Assembly (NCBI RefSeq): GCF_900637845.1
Contig: NZ_LR134439.1
Span: 372,001 to 436,000, forward strand
Direction of reading: 5' to 3'
DNA length: 64,000 nt
Source: Erysipelothrix rhusiopathiae
Lineage (GTDB): Bacteria > Bacillota_I > Bacilli_A > Erysipelotrichales > Erysipelotrichaceae
Each line of letters opens with the position of its first letter. Within the stretch, counting starts at the first letter, position 1. The position numbers were made by a program, and so were the translations under genes. Below are positions 63,949-64,000 of this stretch, piece by piece. The notes under the pieces were generated by a model that saw only the letters and a program-made list of their open reading frames with translations, was not told the DNA's origin and did not search any database.

Positions 63949-64000
63949 ATGAAACACTATATTATCGCAAGTCATAAACACCTGGCCGAAGGATTCTACA
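63949..64000 (+). CDS. PTS mannose-family EIIA component, N-terminus only
   Basis: Only 17 residues are visible before the window ends: MKHYIIASHKHLAEGFY. The YIIASHxxLAEG block is the typical start of EIIA-Man/fructose proteins, with H9 at the phosphorylated position. GGAGG lies 6 nt before the ATG, directly after the TIM barrel gene. Together with the LevR-like regulator this suggests that a mannose-family PTS operon continues to the right. Confidence 0.75.
   Translation, partial: MKHYIIASHKHLAEGFY

Overview
The window is AT-rich, densely packed DNA from a low-GC Gram-positive bacterium (Firmicutes). It has strong AGGAGG-type ribosome binding sites, many rho-independent terminators between convergent genes, LPXTG-type surface proteins, PTS and PRD regulators, a Mn-type riboswitch and a LicT-type antitermination site. 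The gene families and their arrangement look most like the Erysipelotrichia, in particular Erysipelothrix. That name is my inference from general knowledge, not a database result.

Layout. Positions 1-8170 hold a two-component system (sensor cut by the window edge) divergent from a 2,167-residue LPSTG wall-anchored adhesin. Positions 8287-14744 hold housekeeping genes: an ElaA-type acetyltransferase, tRNA-Arg(ACG), a membrane acyltransferase, a YhcH protein, a TusA-like protein with MltG, a LysR regulator and Tag glycosylase, plus a candidate orphan structured RNA. Positions 14918-16810 hold a possible secreted propeptide gene and a convergent 53-residue membrane protein. A decayed IS3-family element sits in the loop of the terminator they once shared. 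Positions 16873-20879 hold a NUDIX hydrolase and a dipeptidase, YfcC transporter and acetyltransferase operon. Positions 20907-25578 hold a MerR regulator and small membrane protein divergent from a heterodimeric ABC exporter, with a textbook MerR promoter between them. Positions 25810-34478 hold one long operon: pyruvate dehydrogenase-type E1alpha, E1beta, E2 and E3, a PfoR-like EIIC, phosphate butyryltransferase, butyrate kinase and LysR. A near-perfect palindromic cre lies just past its promoter.

Positions 34718-54607 are the most distinctive region. Two giant paralogous coiled-coil surface proteins (1,714 and 1,542 residues) bracket a complete galacto-N-biose/lacto-N-biose utilisation cluster. 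It contains an AraC regulator, an N-acetylhexosamine 1-kinase, a sugar ABC transporter, a GH112 phosphorylase, a translationally coupled small membrane protein and a second kinase copy killed by one stop codon. Two copies of one 14-bp motif, at matching distances from two -10 boxes, look like the AraC operators. The arrangement suggests attachment to host glycans combined with import and phosphorolysis of the mucin core disaccharide.

Positions 54788-64000 hold a yybP-ykoY-type riboswitch and P-type ATPase, then a PRD antiterminator convergent with a GlcNAc/glucose PTS EIICB gene whose leader carries a RAT/terminator switch. A LevR-like AAA+/PRD regulator that has lost the sigma54 contact motif follows, then a sugar isomerase-like protein and the start of a mannose-family EIIA gene cut by the window edge.
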